From Myxococcus sp. CA023 (GTDB lineage Bacteria; Myxococcota; Myxococcia; Myxococcales; Myxococcaceae), in the NCBI RefSeq assembly GCF_010998615.1, contig NZ_JAAEAH010000001.1:62001-126000 (forward strand): a stretch of 64,000 nt of DNA, written 5' to 3'. Under the pieces are notes generated by a model. It had not been told where the DNA came from. It saw only the letters and a list, made by a program, of their open reading frames with translations, and ran no database searches. How positions within the stretch are numbered: position 1 is the first letter of the stretch; every line of letters begins with the position of its first letter. A program made the position numbers and the translations under genes. Positions 9,076 through 38,500 of this stretch are shown here, one piece after another.

Positions 9076-9376
9076 TTTTCGCGTAATAGCACTTTGTCTT
9101 AGAGTACGTATAAAGCGGATGTTTTACGTACCCGAAGCGACGGCGGCTCACGCGGAGGCTTCAACCTTCCGGGGCGTCGGCTGAGCTGATCCCGCAGCGC
9201 GAACGGGGTGTTGGTCTGGAGCCGCGTCAGCAGCCGCTGCGCTCCGATGTGCGCGAGCCCAGCATCAGGACTCCGGACGAAAACCGGAATGTGGGTGCTC
9301 ATAGCTTATGCTGCGCGTTCCCCCCCAGCGAAGGTCTCCGGCTTTTCCACAGCTCCGCCCCTTGGAACCTCTCACC
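9076..9376. promoter_or_regulatory. Divergent intergenic region between the PKS arm and the NRPS arm
   Basis: These 301 bp separate the two divergent start codons and probably hold both promoters. The left third is AT-rich against the rest of the window and contains a perfect interrupted palindrome (9104-9131). A small TCCGG/CCGGA hairpin with a 7-nt loop lies at 9272-9288. No convincing -35/-10 pair was found. The minus-strand ORF at 9099-9302 looks like chance. Confidence 0.5.
9104..9131. promoter_or_regulatory. Perfect inverted repeat, candidate operator
   Basis: GTACGTA (9104-9110) and TACGTAC (9125-9131) are exact reverse complements separated by 14 bp. Half-site starts are 21 bp apart, about two helical turns, as for a dimeric repressor or activator. 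The site is 29 bp from the ATP-grasp start and about 246 bp before the NRPS start. The regulator is not in the window. Confidence 0.45.
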
Positions 9377-26519
<17,143 letters not shown>

Positions 26520-26527
<8 letters not shown>

Positions 26528-29500
26528 GCTTGATGACATGCAGGGCGAGGATTCCAGCAGCGACATCGCGGTCATCGGCATGGCGGGGCGCTTCCCGGGC
26601 GCTCGCAACCTGGGTGACTTCTGGAACAACGTCCGAGGCGGCGTGGAGTCCATCTCGTTCTTCTCCGAGGACGAACTGGAGCGCTCACCGCTCATCCCCG
26701 AGGACCTGTGGCGGCACCCGCGCTTCATCCGCGCGGGGGGCATCCTCGAAGGCGCGGACGGCTTCGACCACGGCTTCTTCGACATCCCGCTGCGCGAGGC
26801 GCAGTGGATGGACCCGCAGCAGCGCGTGTTCCTCCAGTGCGCCTGGGCGGCGCTCGAGGACGCGGCGTATGACCCGTCTCGTTACAAGGGTCGCATCTCG
26901 CTCTACGCGGGCGCTGGTTCGTCCGGCCACCTGCTGAACCTGCTGAGCGAGGCACGGAAGGACGCGGGCGCGGGCCTGGAGTTGGCCACCGCGGGTCCGG
27001 AGAGCCTGGCGATGAAGGCGTCCTTCAAGCTCCAGCTCCGGGGCGAGAGCGTCGCCGTCTACACCGCGTGCTCCACCGGCCTGGTCGCCATCCACATGGC
27101 CTGCCAGAGCCTGCTGACGCGGCAGTCGGACATCGCGCTCGCGGGAGCGGTGCGCATCGCCAGTCCGCAGCGCACGGGCTACCTGCACCAGGATGGGCTC
27201 ATCTTCTCGCCGGACGGCCACTGCCGAGCCTTCGACTACCGCGCGGGTGGCACCGTGGCGGGCAACGGCGCGGGCGTGGTGGTGCTCAAGCTGCTGTCGG
27301 ACGCGCTGCGAGACGGTGACCACGTCCACGCGGTCATCAAGGGCTCGGCCGTCAACAACGACGGTCAACAGAAGGTCGGCTACACGGCGCCGAGCATCGA
27401 GGGCCAGACGGAGGTCGTCGCGGACGCGCTGGCCTATGCGGGCTTGGGCGGTGACGACATCAGCTATGTGGAGGCCCACGGCACAGGTACGTCGCTGGGC
27501 GACCCCATTGAAATCGCCGCGCTGACGCGGGCATTCCGGAAGACGACGGAGCGCTCGGGCTTCTGCGCCATCGGCTCGCTCAAGACGAACCTGGGGCACC
27601 TGGACGCGGCGGCTGGCGTGGCGGGGTTCATCAAGGTGGTGCTGTCGCTTCAGCACGGCGAGCTGCCGCCGAGCCTCCACTTCGAGCGCGCCAACCCGGA
27701 GATTGACTTCGAGCGCAGCCCGTTTTTCGTCAACACCGCACTCAAGGCGTGGCCGCGGGAGAATGGGCCGCGCCGTGCGGGTGTGAGCTCCTTCGGCATC
27801 GGCGGGACCAACGCCCACGTCGTTCTGGAAGAGGCGCCTCCGGAGGCGGATAAGGCGCGCGGCCACCGTCCATTGCACGTGGTGACGTTGTCCGCTCGGA
27901 CGCCTTCCGCCCTGGAGGTGATGGCGCGCGAGCTGGCGACGCACGTGGAGTCCGTGCCGGGATTGGCGCTGGGAGACGTGGCCTTTACCCGGAACGTGGG
28001 CCGTCGTTCCTTCGAGCATCGCCGTGCGGTGGTGGCGGCGGATGGAGCCGAACTGGCGGAGCGGCTGCGCAAGCCCGCGGCGGTGGAGGCGGGGCGGAAT
28101 CGCCGCGTGGCCTTCCTGTTCCCGGGGCAGGGGGCGCAGGCGGTGGGCATGGGCCGCGAGCTGCACGCGGTGGAGCCGGGCTTCCGGAAGGACGTGGATT
28201 CGGCGCTGGCACGGTTGGAGCCCTCGCTTGCCGCCGAGGTGTGCGCGCTCCTGTTGCCCGCGCAGGGACAGGAGGCCGTCGCGGCCCAGAAGCTGGCGGA
28301 CCCTCGCGTCGCGCTGCCCGCGCTCTTCATCGTCGAGCACGCACTGGCCCGACTTTGGATGTCCTGGGGCGTCCGGCCGCATGCGGTGCTTGGCCACAGC
28401 TTTGGTGAGTACGCCGCGGCCTGCGTGTCGGGTGTGTTGTCGCCGGAGGACGGCCTGCGGCTCGCGGTGGTGCGTGGCGCGCTCATGGCGCGGATGCCCG
28501 CCGGCGCGATGCTCGCGGTGGGGTTGGAGGAGGCGGAGGTCCTTCCGTTGCTCGGCGAGGGGCTCTCGCTGGCGGCCGTCAACGGCGAGGGCCGGTGCGT
28601 CGTCTCCGGCCCGGTGGAGGCCATTGAGGCGTTGCAGGCCATGCTGGCGAGCCGCGGCGTGGGCATGGTGCGGTTGCCGTCGGCCCATGCCTTCCATTCC
28701 AGCGCGGTGGAGCCGCTGATGGTGGACCTGGCGCGGGCGGTGTCCTCGCTGCGTCTCAAGGCGCCGGAGCTACCGTATGTGTCCAGCCTTACGGGCACGT
28801 GGATTCGCCCGGAAGAGGCCACCGACCCCACGTACTGGGCTCGGCAGATGCGGCAGCCGGTGCGCTTCGCCGCTGGCCTGGAGACGCTTTTCGGGGATGG
28901 GTGCAGTGTCCTGCTGGAGGTGGGGCCAGGGACGGACCTGACGTCGCTGGCGCGGGGACGGGCGCGCAAGGAGCGACAGCTGGTCGTGGCGCCTTCGCTG
29001 CGCCGCCGTCCCACCGAAAGCGATGCCCGTGGGTTGTTGCAGTCCCTGGGAGACCTCTGGGCGGCCGGTGTGGACGTCGCCTGGGAGAAGTTCCATGGCG
29101 CGGAGCCGCGCCGCCGCGTGTCGTTGCCCACGTATCCGTTCGAGGAGAAGTCCTGCCGTCTGGAGTCGTCAGGCGCGCCGCTCGTGTTGCCTACGGCCTC
29201 CGTGCCGGTGGCAGGGGCCGCGCTGGCTGGCACCAGCTCCGTGCTTCCCCTCGCCACCCCTGGCGCATCGGCTCCCGTCACCGTGGGAGAGATCCAGCAG
29301 CGCGTCATGGAAATCTGGCGCGAGCGTCTGGGCGCAGTGGAGGTCGGCCCGGATGACGACTTCCTGGAGCTGGGCGGCAACTCACTGATGGCGGCGCAGA
29401 TGCTGACCCGTCTGCGTGAGACGTTCTCCGTACAGCTCCCGCTGAGCGCGCTGTTCGAGGCCCCCACCGTGGCGGGTATCTCCGCGCGCATCGAGGCGAT

Positions 29501-32500
29501 GCTCCAGGCGGCGGGCCCCCTGGATGGCAGGGCGGCATCCGAGGTGATGTTCCGCATCGACCGCGCGGGTGAGCTGCCGCTGTCCGTGGTGCAGGAACGT
29601 GTCTGGCGGATGGAGCAGCTCGACCCGGGCAACCCGTCCCTCAACATGCCCCTGGCCGTGCGCATCTCAGGCGCGCTGGATGTTCCGGTCCTGGAGCGGA
29701 GCGTCAACGAGGTCATCCGCAGGCACGAGATGCTCCGCGCGACGTACCGCGTGGAGGACGGGCGTGTGCGCCAGCGGTTCTCCGCCGAGGTCCGCATCCA
29801 GGTGCCAGTGGTGGACTTGCGTTCCCACGGGGGTGACCGGGAGGCGGAGGCGCTGCGGCTGGCACTGGATGAGGCGGTGCGGCCGTTCTCCCTGGAGCAC
29901 GGGCCCATCGTCCGCGCCAGCCTGCTGCGACTGGCCGAGACCGAGCACCTGATGCTGCTCACGGTGCATCACATCGCCTCGGACACGCTGTCCATGGTGG
30001 CTTTCTTCCGTGAGGCCGCGGCGAACTATCAGGCGTTCCTCGCGGGGCAGCCCGCTCCGCTGCCGGAGCTGGCGGTGCAGTACGTGGACGCGGCGGCCTG
30101 GGAGCGCCGCTCGCTCGCGGGTGGAACACTGGCGGCCCAGGAAGCGTACTGGCGCGAGGTGCTGGCGGACCTGCCTCCGTCGTTGGAGCTGGCGGCGGAC
30201 CGGCCGCGAGGGGCCGAGCTGCGGCTGCGTGGTGCCCGCTTCCCGGTGGCCTTCTCGCGTGAGCTCAGCGCGGCGTTGATGGGCTTCAGCCAGCGCGAGG
30301 GGGCGACGCCCTTCATGACGCTGCTGGCGGCCCTGGCGTCAGTGCTCGCCCGGTACTCGGGGCGCGAGGACATCGTGGTGGGGACGCCGGTGGGCAACCG
30401 TGCCCGTGGCGAGCTGGAGCCCCTCATCGGCTTCGTGGCCCATGCGATGGCGCTGCGCACCGACCTGTCGGGTGACCCGTCGTTCCGAGAGCTGGTGGCG
30501 CGTGCTCGTGAGACGACGGTTGGCGCGTCCAGTCACCAGGACGTCCCCTTCGAGCACCTGCTGCCGTTGGTGGCCTCCGGCAGGGACCCGGCACGCTCGC
30601 GGCTGTGTGACGCGGCGCTGGTGCTGCACGCGCACGTCACCACGGCGCCGCCCTCTGTGGCGGGCCTGGACATGCAGTTGGTGGAGGTGCCGGGAACGCC
30701 CGCGCAGTTCGGTGCCACGCTCGGTGAGCTGACGCTGCTGCTGAACGAGAGCGAGAGCGGCGGCTTCCACGGTTTCATCGAGTACGCCACCGACCTCTAC
30801 GACGAGCCGCGCATCGCGCGCCTGTCGTCCCACCTCCAGACGTTGCTGGGGGCGGCCCTCGCGAACCCAGAGCTTCGCGTGTCACGGATGCCGCTGGCGA
30901 CACCGGAGGAACGGAGCGCTGTTGCGCGGGGGCCTGCGTCCTCGGTGCAGAGCCTTCAGGTCGAGGGCCCCGCGGTTACCAGCATGCCGCCCTCCGGTGG
31001 GTCGTCGAGCATCGGGCATGGGGACCTCGCGGACGCGGCTGTGCTGGCTCGATTCGCGTCGTGGGTGAAGCGGACGCCGGACGCGGTGGCCATCAGCATG
31101 GGTGAACGCCGCCTGTCGTGGCGGGAGTTGTCGGAAAGGGCCCGAGGTCTCGCGGCCCGGTTGAAGCAGGAGGGCGTGGGCAGGGACGTGCCGGTGGCGG
31201 TGCGCATCACGCCATCCGTGGAGTCGGCCATCGCGCTTTGGGGCGTGCTGGAGGCGGGAGGCGCGTGCCTCCCCGTGTCGGCCGGTGAGGTCGCGGAGCT
31301 GGCGTCCCTGCTGCCCGCGCAAGGACCTCGGTTGTTGCTTGTGCCTCGCACGGAGGACGTGCCGGCGTTGCCGAAGGGAATCCGCGCCGTCGCGGTGGAC
31401 TCCGTCGATTCGAGCGCGGATGCGATGGAGCCCGTGCCCGGGGAGCGGCTGGCCTTCATCGTTCCAGCGCCCGAAGCGCTGGGAGGACACGGCCGGGTCA
31501 TGCTGAGCCACCGCAACGTGGCGCACGTGTTGGCCTCACTGGATGCCCGGACGGGCGCGGGCGGGGGGGACGTGTGGTTGGCGGCGGGTGGTCCTTCGGC
31601 TGACCCGTCGGGACTGGACCTGCTGTGGGCACTGGCGCGTGGGATGCGCGTCGTCCTTCCGCCCGAGCAGCTCGCCGCGCGCTTCGCTGTCCTGGGCCGC
31701 AAGCCGGACACCCGGCGGCCTCTCGACTTCAGTCTTTCGTACTTCGCCAACGATGAGGACTCACTGGGCGAGGAGAAGTACGAGCTGCTCCTCGAAGGCG
31801 CGAAGTTCGCGGACGCACATGGTTTCTCCGCGGTCTGGACGCCGGAGCGGCGCTTCCACTCCTTCGGTGGTTTGTATCCACAGCCTTCGGTGGTCGGCGG
31901 CGCGCTGGCGATGCTCACGCGGCATGTGCAGATTCGCGCGGGCAGCGTGGTGTTGCCGCTCCATGACCCCATCGAAGTCGCCGAGCAGTGGTCCGTGGTG
32001 GACAACCTGTCCCGTGGGCGCGTGGGGCTTTCATTCGCCACGGGCTGGCACGCGAACGACTTCTCACTCTCACCGGGGACCTTCGACCGGCGGCGCGAGG
32101 TGCTCATCGAGCGCCTGGAGGAAGTGCGGCGGCTGTGGCGCGGCGGCACGGTGCTGCGGCGCAACGGCGCGGGCAATGAAGTGGAGCTGGCGCTGCGCCC
32201 CAAGCCGAAGCAGGCGGAGCTGCCGGTCTGGCTGACGTCCACGGGCAACCCGGAGACGTTCCGGAAGGCCGGTGAGGTGGGGGCGGGCATCCTCACCAAC
32301 GTGCTCGGACTGGGCTCCAACTTGGACGAGCTGGCGACGAAGGTGGCGCTGTACCGCGAAACGTACCGCAAGGCGGGACACGGCCCGGGCAAGGGGCACG
32401 TCACGTTGATGCTCCACACCTTCCTCGGCCAGGACCTGGACGAGGTGCGCGAGGCCGTGCGCGAGCCGCTGCTGCGGTATTTCCGCAGCTCGGTGGACGT

Positions 32501-35500
32501 GTTCGCCAACCTGGTGGCCAGCCAGGGCCTTCAGGTGGATGTGCGCGGCCTCACGCCAGAGGACGTGGAGGTGATGCTCGCCCAGGGGGTGGAGCACTAC
32601 ATCAAGGAAGGTGGCCTCTTCGGCTCGGTGGAGGACTGCGTGCGCGTGGTGGAGCGCGTGCGCTCCCTGGACGTGGACGAGATTGCCTGCCTCGTCGACT
32701 TCGGCGTGGAACTGGAGCCGATGATGTCCAGCCTCCGCCTGCTGGACGTGGTGCGTCAGCGCAGCCAGGTGCAGGCCCTGCCCGCGGATGCGGTGGTGGC
32801 CGAAGGCGATGCTGGATTCGGCGCACTGCTGCCGCTGGTGCAAGACGAGGGCGTCACCACGTTGCGCTGCGCGCCGTCGCAGGCGCGTGCCCTGGCGGAG
32901 CTTCCTGGCGCCGAGGCGGCGCTGGGGAGCGTTCGTCTCTGGGTGCTCGGGGGCGAGCCGCAGGACCTCACCAGCTCGGCGCAGCACGTGGCGGTGGAGT
33001 CCTCCTTGGTGGGCGCGGCGTGGCCGTCTCCCGCTTCGGCGCCCGTGTATGTGCGGGATGCGTCCGGCGAGCCGGTGCCGGTTGGCGTGGTGGGAGCGCT
33101 GGCCCTGGGCGGCGCGGCGGTTCCGCTGGGCTTCTGGAACGACCCGGAGGCCACGCGGGCGCGCTTCATCTCCGTTCCCGGTTCGGATGAGCGCTTCTTT
33201 GTGACGGGCCAGCGTGCCCGTTTCCGCGATGCCGGCGAAGTGGAGTGTGTGGCCCCCGCGCGTGCGACAAAGGCGCGGCGTCCTACCTCGCAGCCGGCCC
33301 GTGGCACCGTGGGCACCAGGCCCCCCACGCAGCAGACGGTGAGCGCGGAGGTTTCCTCGGCGACTGCCACGCCCGTGGTGCGCGTGGGGCGGGACAAGCC
33401 GCTGCCGCTGTCCTTCCCGCAGCAGCGCATCTGGTACCTCCACCAGTTGGACCCGGCGGGCATCGCGTACAACAACACCGTCACTCTGCGTCTCGATGGC
33501 GCGGTGGACGAAGCGCTCTTGGAGGCCGCGCTGAACGCGCTGGTCCGCCGGCATGAAGTCCTGCGCACCACCTTCGCGCTCGAAGACGGCGGTGCGTACC
33601 AGGTGATTGCCGGCGCCATGCCCCTGGTGCTGGAGCGGCTGGAGGCCCGAGGCGGCACGCTGGGGGCGCGGGAGGCGGACGCGCTGAAGCAGGCCCTGAC
33701 CGAGGCGCGCAAGCCCTTTGACTTGATGCACGGGCCGGTGATGCGAGCCGTGCTGATTCGCATCAGCGAGGCCGTGTCCGTGCTGCACCTCACGCTGCAC
33801 CACATCGCCTCGGACGGCTGGTCAGGGGGCGTGCTCTTCCGCGAGCTGGTGGCGGGCTACGAAGCGCTCGCGGCGGGCCGGCCGTCGCCGCTGCCGGAAC
33901 TCCCGATTCAGTACGCGGACTACGCTGTGTGGCAGCGCGGCTGGCTGGAGGGGCCGGGCATGGAGGCCCAGCTCGCGTACTGGAAGAAGCAGCTCGCGGG
34001 CACGCAGGTGTTGGAGCTGCCAACGGATCGTCCGCGTCCCGCACGCTGGACGGGCCGGGGTGGCCGTCTCCAGGTCTCCGTGGACAAGCCAGTGATGGAC
34101 GCGGTGTGGGCCGTGGGCCGTCGCGAGGGAGCCACGCCCTTCATGGTGCTGACGGCGGCGTTCCAGACGCTGCTGCACCGGTACTCCGGCCAGGACGACA
34201 TCATCGTTGGCACGTCCGCTGCGGGCCGCAACCGCCCGGAGCTGGAAGGGCTCATCGGGTGCTTCCTGAACACGCTCGCCATCCGAGGCGACCTGTCGGG
34301 AGCCCCCACCTTCGTGGAGCTGCTGCGCCGGGTGAAGGTGGCGTCGATTGGGGCGTATGCCCACCAGGAGATTCCGTTCGAGCGGTTGGTGGACGAGCTG
34401 CGCGTGCCGAGAGATCCGAGCCGCATGCCGCTGGTCCAGGCGATGCTCACGTTCCACAACACACCGCCCGTCGAGGTCCGAACGCCAGGGCTGGGCGTGA
34501 AGATGGTGGAGTTGGACATCGGTGCCACCAAGGTGGACCTGTCACTGGAGTTGCGTGAGACGCCGCGGGGCCTCATGGGCGCCTTGGAGTACCCAGCGGA
34601 TCTGTTCGACCTGTCCACGGTGGAGTTGCTGTGGGAGCGCTTCGTCCGTCTGCTCCAGGGCATCGCCGCGAATCCGTCGCAGCGCGTGTCGGAGTTGCCG
34701 CTGCTGTCCGACGCGGAGCGCCAGCGGATGCTGGTGGAGTGGAACGACACCCGCGAGCCCTTCGCGGCGGACGCGACGCTGCATGGCTTGTTCGAGGCGC
34801 AGGCCGCCCGGACGCCGGACGCGGTGGCGGTGGTGGCCGAGGGCCAGCAACTCACGTACGCGGAGCTGGAGGAACAGGCCAACCAGCTCGCGCACCACCT
34901 GCGCACGCTGGGCGTGGGTCCCGAGGTCCGCGTGGGGCTGTGCGCGGAGCGCTCCGTGGAGCTGGTGGTGGGGCTCCTGGGCGTGCTGAAGGCCGGCGGC
35001 GCGTTCGTCCCCTTGGACCCTGCGTACCCCACGGCTCGGTTGACGCACATGATGCGGGACGCCGGTCTGTCCGTGGTGGTGACGATGGATGACATCGCGG
35101 ACGTGCTCCCCGCGGGCGGCGAGCTGCTCGTCGCGCTGGACGGCGATAGACGCCATCTCGTGCGCAACCCGTCGGAGCCACCTCGCGTGGGTTCGTTGCC
35201 GGAGCATCTGGCATACGTCATCTACACGTCCGGCTCCACGGGCACTCCAAAGGGCGTGCTGGTGCCGCATCGGGGCCTCTGCAACACCTTGGGCACCATC
35301 ATCCGGGCGCATGATGTGCGGCCAGGGCGGCGCGTGCTCCAGGCGGCGGCGCTCGGGTTCGACGCGTCCGTCCTGGAGGTGCTGTCCACACTGGTGGCCG
35401 GGGCGGAGCTGCACCTGGCGCCGCGCGAGTCGCTGCTGCCGGGAGCGCCGCTGCGCGGGCTGTTGGAGTCGCGGGGCATCACCACGGTGACGCTCACGCC

Positions 35501-38500
35501 TTCGTCCCTGTCGCAATTGGCGCCGGAGGGCCTTCCTTTGCTGGAGACGGTCATCTCCGCCGGAGAAGCCTGCTCGCCGGAGTTGGCGCGGCGATGGAAG
35601 CCGGGGCGGCGACTGCTCAACGGCTACGGGCCCACGGAGGCGTCCGTCTGCGCGACGCTCTCCACCGAGCTGGACGTGGAGCGCCCGGACATCGGCCGTC
35701 CCATCGCGAACATGCGCGCGTACGTGGTGGACGGGCGAGAGCAGCCCGTGCCTCCGGGCGTTCCGGGCGAGCTGTACCTGGGCGGACCGGGCGTGGCGCG
35801 TGGCTACCTGGGACGGCCGGAGCTGACGGCGGAGCGCTTCGTCCCGGATGCATTCTCGGGGGAGGCGGGGGCGCGGCTGTACCGCACGGGCGACCGGGTC
35901 CGCTTCCTCGCGGACGGGCGCCTGGAGTACCTGGGCCGCACCGACTTCCAGGTGAAGCTGCGCGGCTTCCGAATCGAACTGGGGGAAGTGGAGGCGGTGC
36001 TGCGCCAGTACCCCGACGTGCGTGACACGGTGGCGCTCGTGCGCGAGGACACGCCGGGAGCGCGGAGGCTGGTGGGGTACGTCGTGCAAGCCGCCGAGCT
36101 GGACGCATCGGCGCTGCGCTCGTTCATGAAGGAACGGTTGCCCGACCATCTGGTGCCCGCTGCCTTCGTCGCGCTGGACGCGCTTCCGCTGTCACCCAGC
36201 GGGAAGGTGGACCGGGCGGCGTTGCCGGCTCCGGACGCAGCGCGCGGAGGCAACGCGAAGGTGTTCACCGAGCCGCGCACGGAAGCAGAGAAGGCGTTGG
36301 CCGCGCTCTGGGCGCAGGTCCTGGGCGTGGAGCGCGTGGGCCTGTACGACAACTTCTTCGAGCTGGGCGGCGACTCCATCCTGGGCATCCAGATTGTCTC
36401 CCGGGCCAAGGCCCTGGGATTGGAGCTGGAGCCGGCCATGCTCTTCGAGCGGCAGACGCTCGTGGAACTGGCGACTGCCGCCGGGACGGCGAAGGCAGGC
36501 ACTGCGGAGCAGGGGTTGGTGGAGGGGCCCGTGCCGCTGACGCCCATGCAGCGCATCTTCTTCGACGAGTGGGCGTTGCCTCAGCCGCACCACTACAACC
36601 TGGCCGCTGTGCTGGAGGTTCGCCGCCCGGTGGATGCCGCGCTGTTGGAGGAGGCGTTGCGGGCGCTGGTGTCGCACCATGATGCGCTCCGGCTGCGCTT
36701 CACGCGGGCGCCGGAAGGCTGGCGTCAGTCCATCGCGGGAGTGCCCGAGCGAGTGCCCGTGAGGCGCGTGGACCTGTCGTCCGTGCTGGAGGCGGAGCAG
36801 GGCGCTGCATTGGAGTCCGTGGGCGCGGAGGTCCATCAGCGCCTGGACCTGGGCGAGGGACTGCTGCTGCGCGCGGCCTTGTTCGAGCGGGGCGCGGGCC
36901 GGACGTCCCGGCTACTGCTGGTGGTGCACCACCTGGCGGTGGATGGTGTGTCGCTCCGTCCGTTGCTGGAGGACCTGGAGACCGCGTACTCGCAGCTGGA
37001 GCGAGGAGCTCCGGTGTCGCTGCCGCCGAAGTCTACGTCCTTCAAGGCGTGGGCGGAGCGGCTGTTGTCGCATGCTCGGACGGACGAGGTGGCGCGCGAG
37101 CTGCCGCTCTGGAAGGCCTCGCGTGACGTCCCCTCGCTCCCTGTGGACCTGCCAGGCGGCGACGACACGGCGGGCTCGGAAGCGTTGGTGACGGTGACGC
37201 TGGGCGTGGACGAGACGAAGGCGCTGGTGGGCGAAGTGCCCCTGGCGTACCGGGCGCGCGTGGATGAGGTGCTGCTCACGGCGGTGGCACGCGCGGTGTC
37301 CCGCTGGACGGGAAGCCGCAACGTGCGGCTGGAGCTGGAGGGACACGGGCGCGAGGCCCTCTTCGGTGACGTGGACCTGTCTCGCACCGTGGGCTGGTTC
37401 ACCAGCACCTTCCCGCTGGAGGTGGAGCTGCCGGAGGCGGGCAGTCCAGGAGACGCGCTCCGGACGCTGCGGGATGCGCGGCGGCGGTTGCCGGTGAATG
37501 GCATGGGCTACGGCTTGCTGCGCTACCTGCGCGAAGACACGGCCCAGACGTTGCGCGCCGCGCCGCGCGCTGAGGTGGGGTTCAACTACCTGGGGCAGCT
37601 CGACGCGGCGGCTCGGGGGGCGGAGCGCTTCGCCCTCACGGAGGAGCCGAGCGGCGCGTGGCATGGCGCGGGGGGCCGCCGGCCGCACCGTCTTGAAGTG
37701 AATGCGGTGGTGTCCGAGGGCCGGCTGAAGGTGGCCTGGGCCTACAGCTCGTGCGTCCACCAGCGGGCGACCATCGAAGCCGTGGCTGACGACTTCCTGT
37801 CATCGCTGCGTGAGCTGATGGACGGCCGGAGTACGCCGGACGCGGCGCGCCGTTCGCCTGGGGACTTCCCGCTCGCGCGCCTCTCGTCCTCCGCCCTGGA
37901 CCGCTTGCTCCGGCAGTTCCCGGCCGTGGAGGACCTGTACCCGCTCACGTCGCTTCAGCAGGGCATGCTGTTCCATGTCGCGCTTGCGCCCCAAGGCTCG
38001 GGTGTCTTCCATGAGCAGTTGGCGTGGACGTCACGCGGGAACGTGGATGTCGCCGCGCTGCGAAGGGCGTGGGCGGTGGTCATCGCTCGCAACGCCGTTC
38101 TGCGAACGTCCTTCATCCACGAGGGACTGCCGGAGCCGCTCCAGGTGGTCCATGCCAATGCGGACCTGCCCTGGACGGAGCACGACCTGCGCGGTGTTCC
38201 CGCCGAGGAGCAGCGCGCCCGGCTTGAGGCGCTGGTCCGTGAGGACCGTGCCCGTGGCTTCAACCTGGCGCCCGCGCCTCTGGCCCGGATGGAGGTGGTC
38301 CGCCTGGCCGAGCAGGAGTACCGCTTCCTCTGGAGCCATCACCATCTGGTGATGGACGGGTGGGGCGTGGGCGTGATGTTGCAGGAGGTCTTCGCCTGCT
38401 ACGCGGCGCTGACGCAGGGGCGCGACGCTGCGTTGCCTCGCCCCGCGGCCTGGCGCGACTACATGGCTTGGTTGCAGCGGCAGGACTTGTCTCGTGCCGA

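Noticed and set aside
9099-9302. A 67-codon minus-strand ORF in the divergent intergenic region
   Set aside because: No Shine-Dalgarno and no recognisable fold. It overlaps the palindrome and presumed promoters, so chance is more likely.
31050-33290. Frameshift as the explanation for the degenerate A domain
   Set aside because: The frame is continuous from the C domain through MOX to the next C domain. The missing motifs are replaced by in-frame, unrelated sequence, so this is divergence or deletion and not a frameshift.
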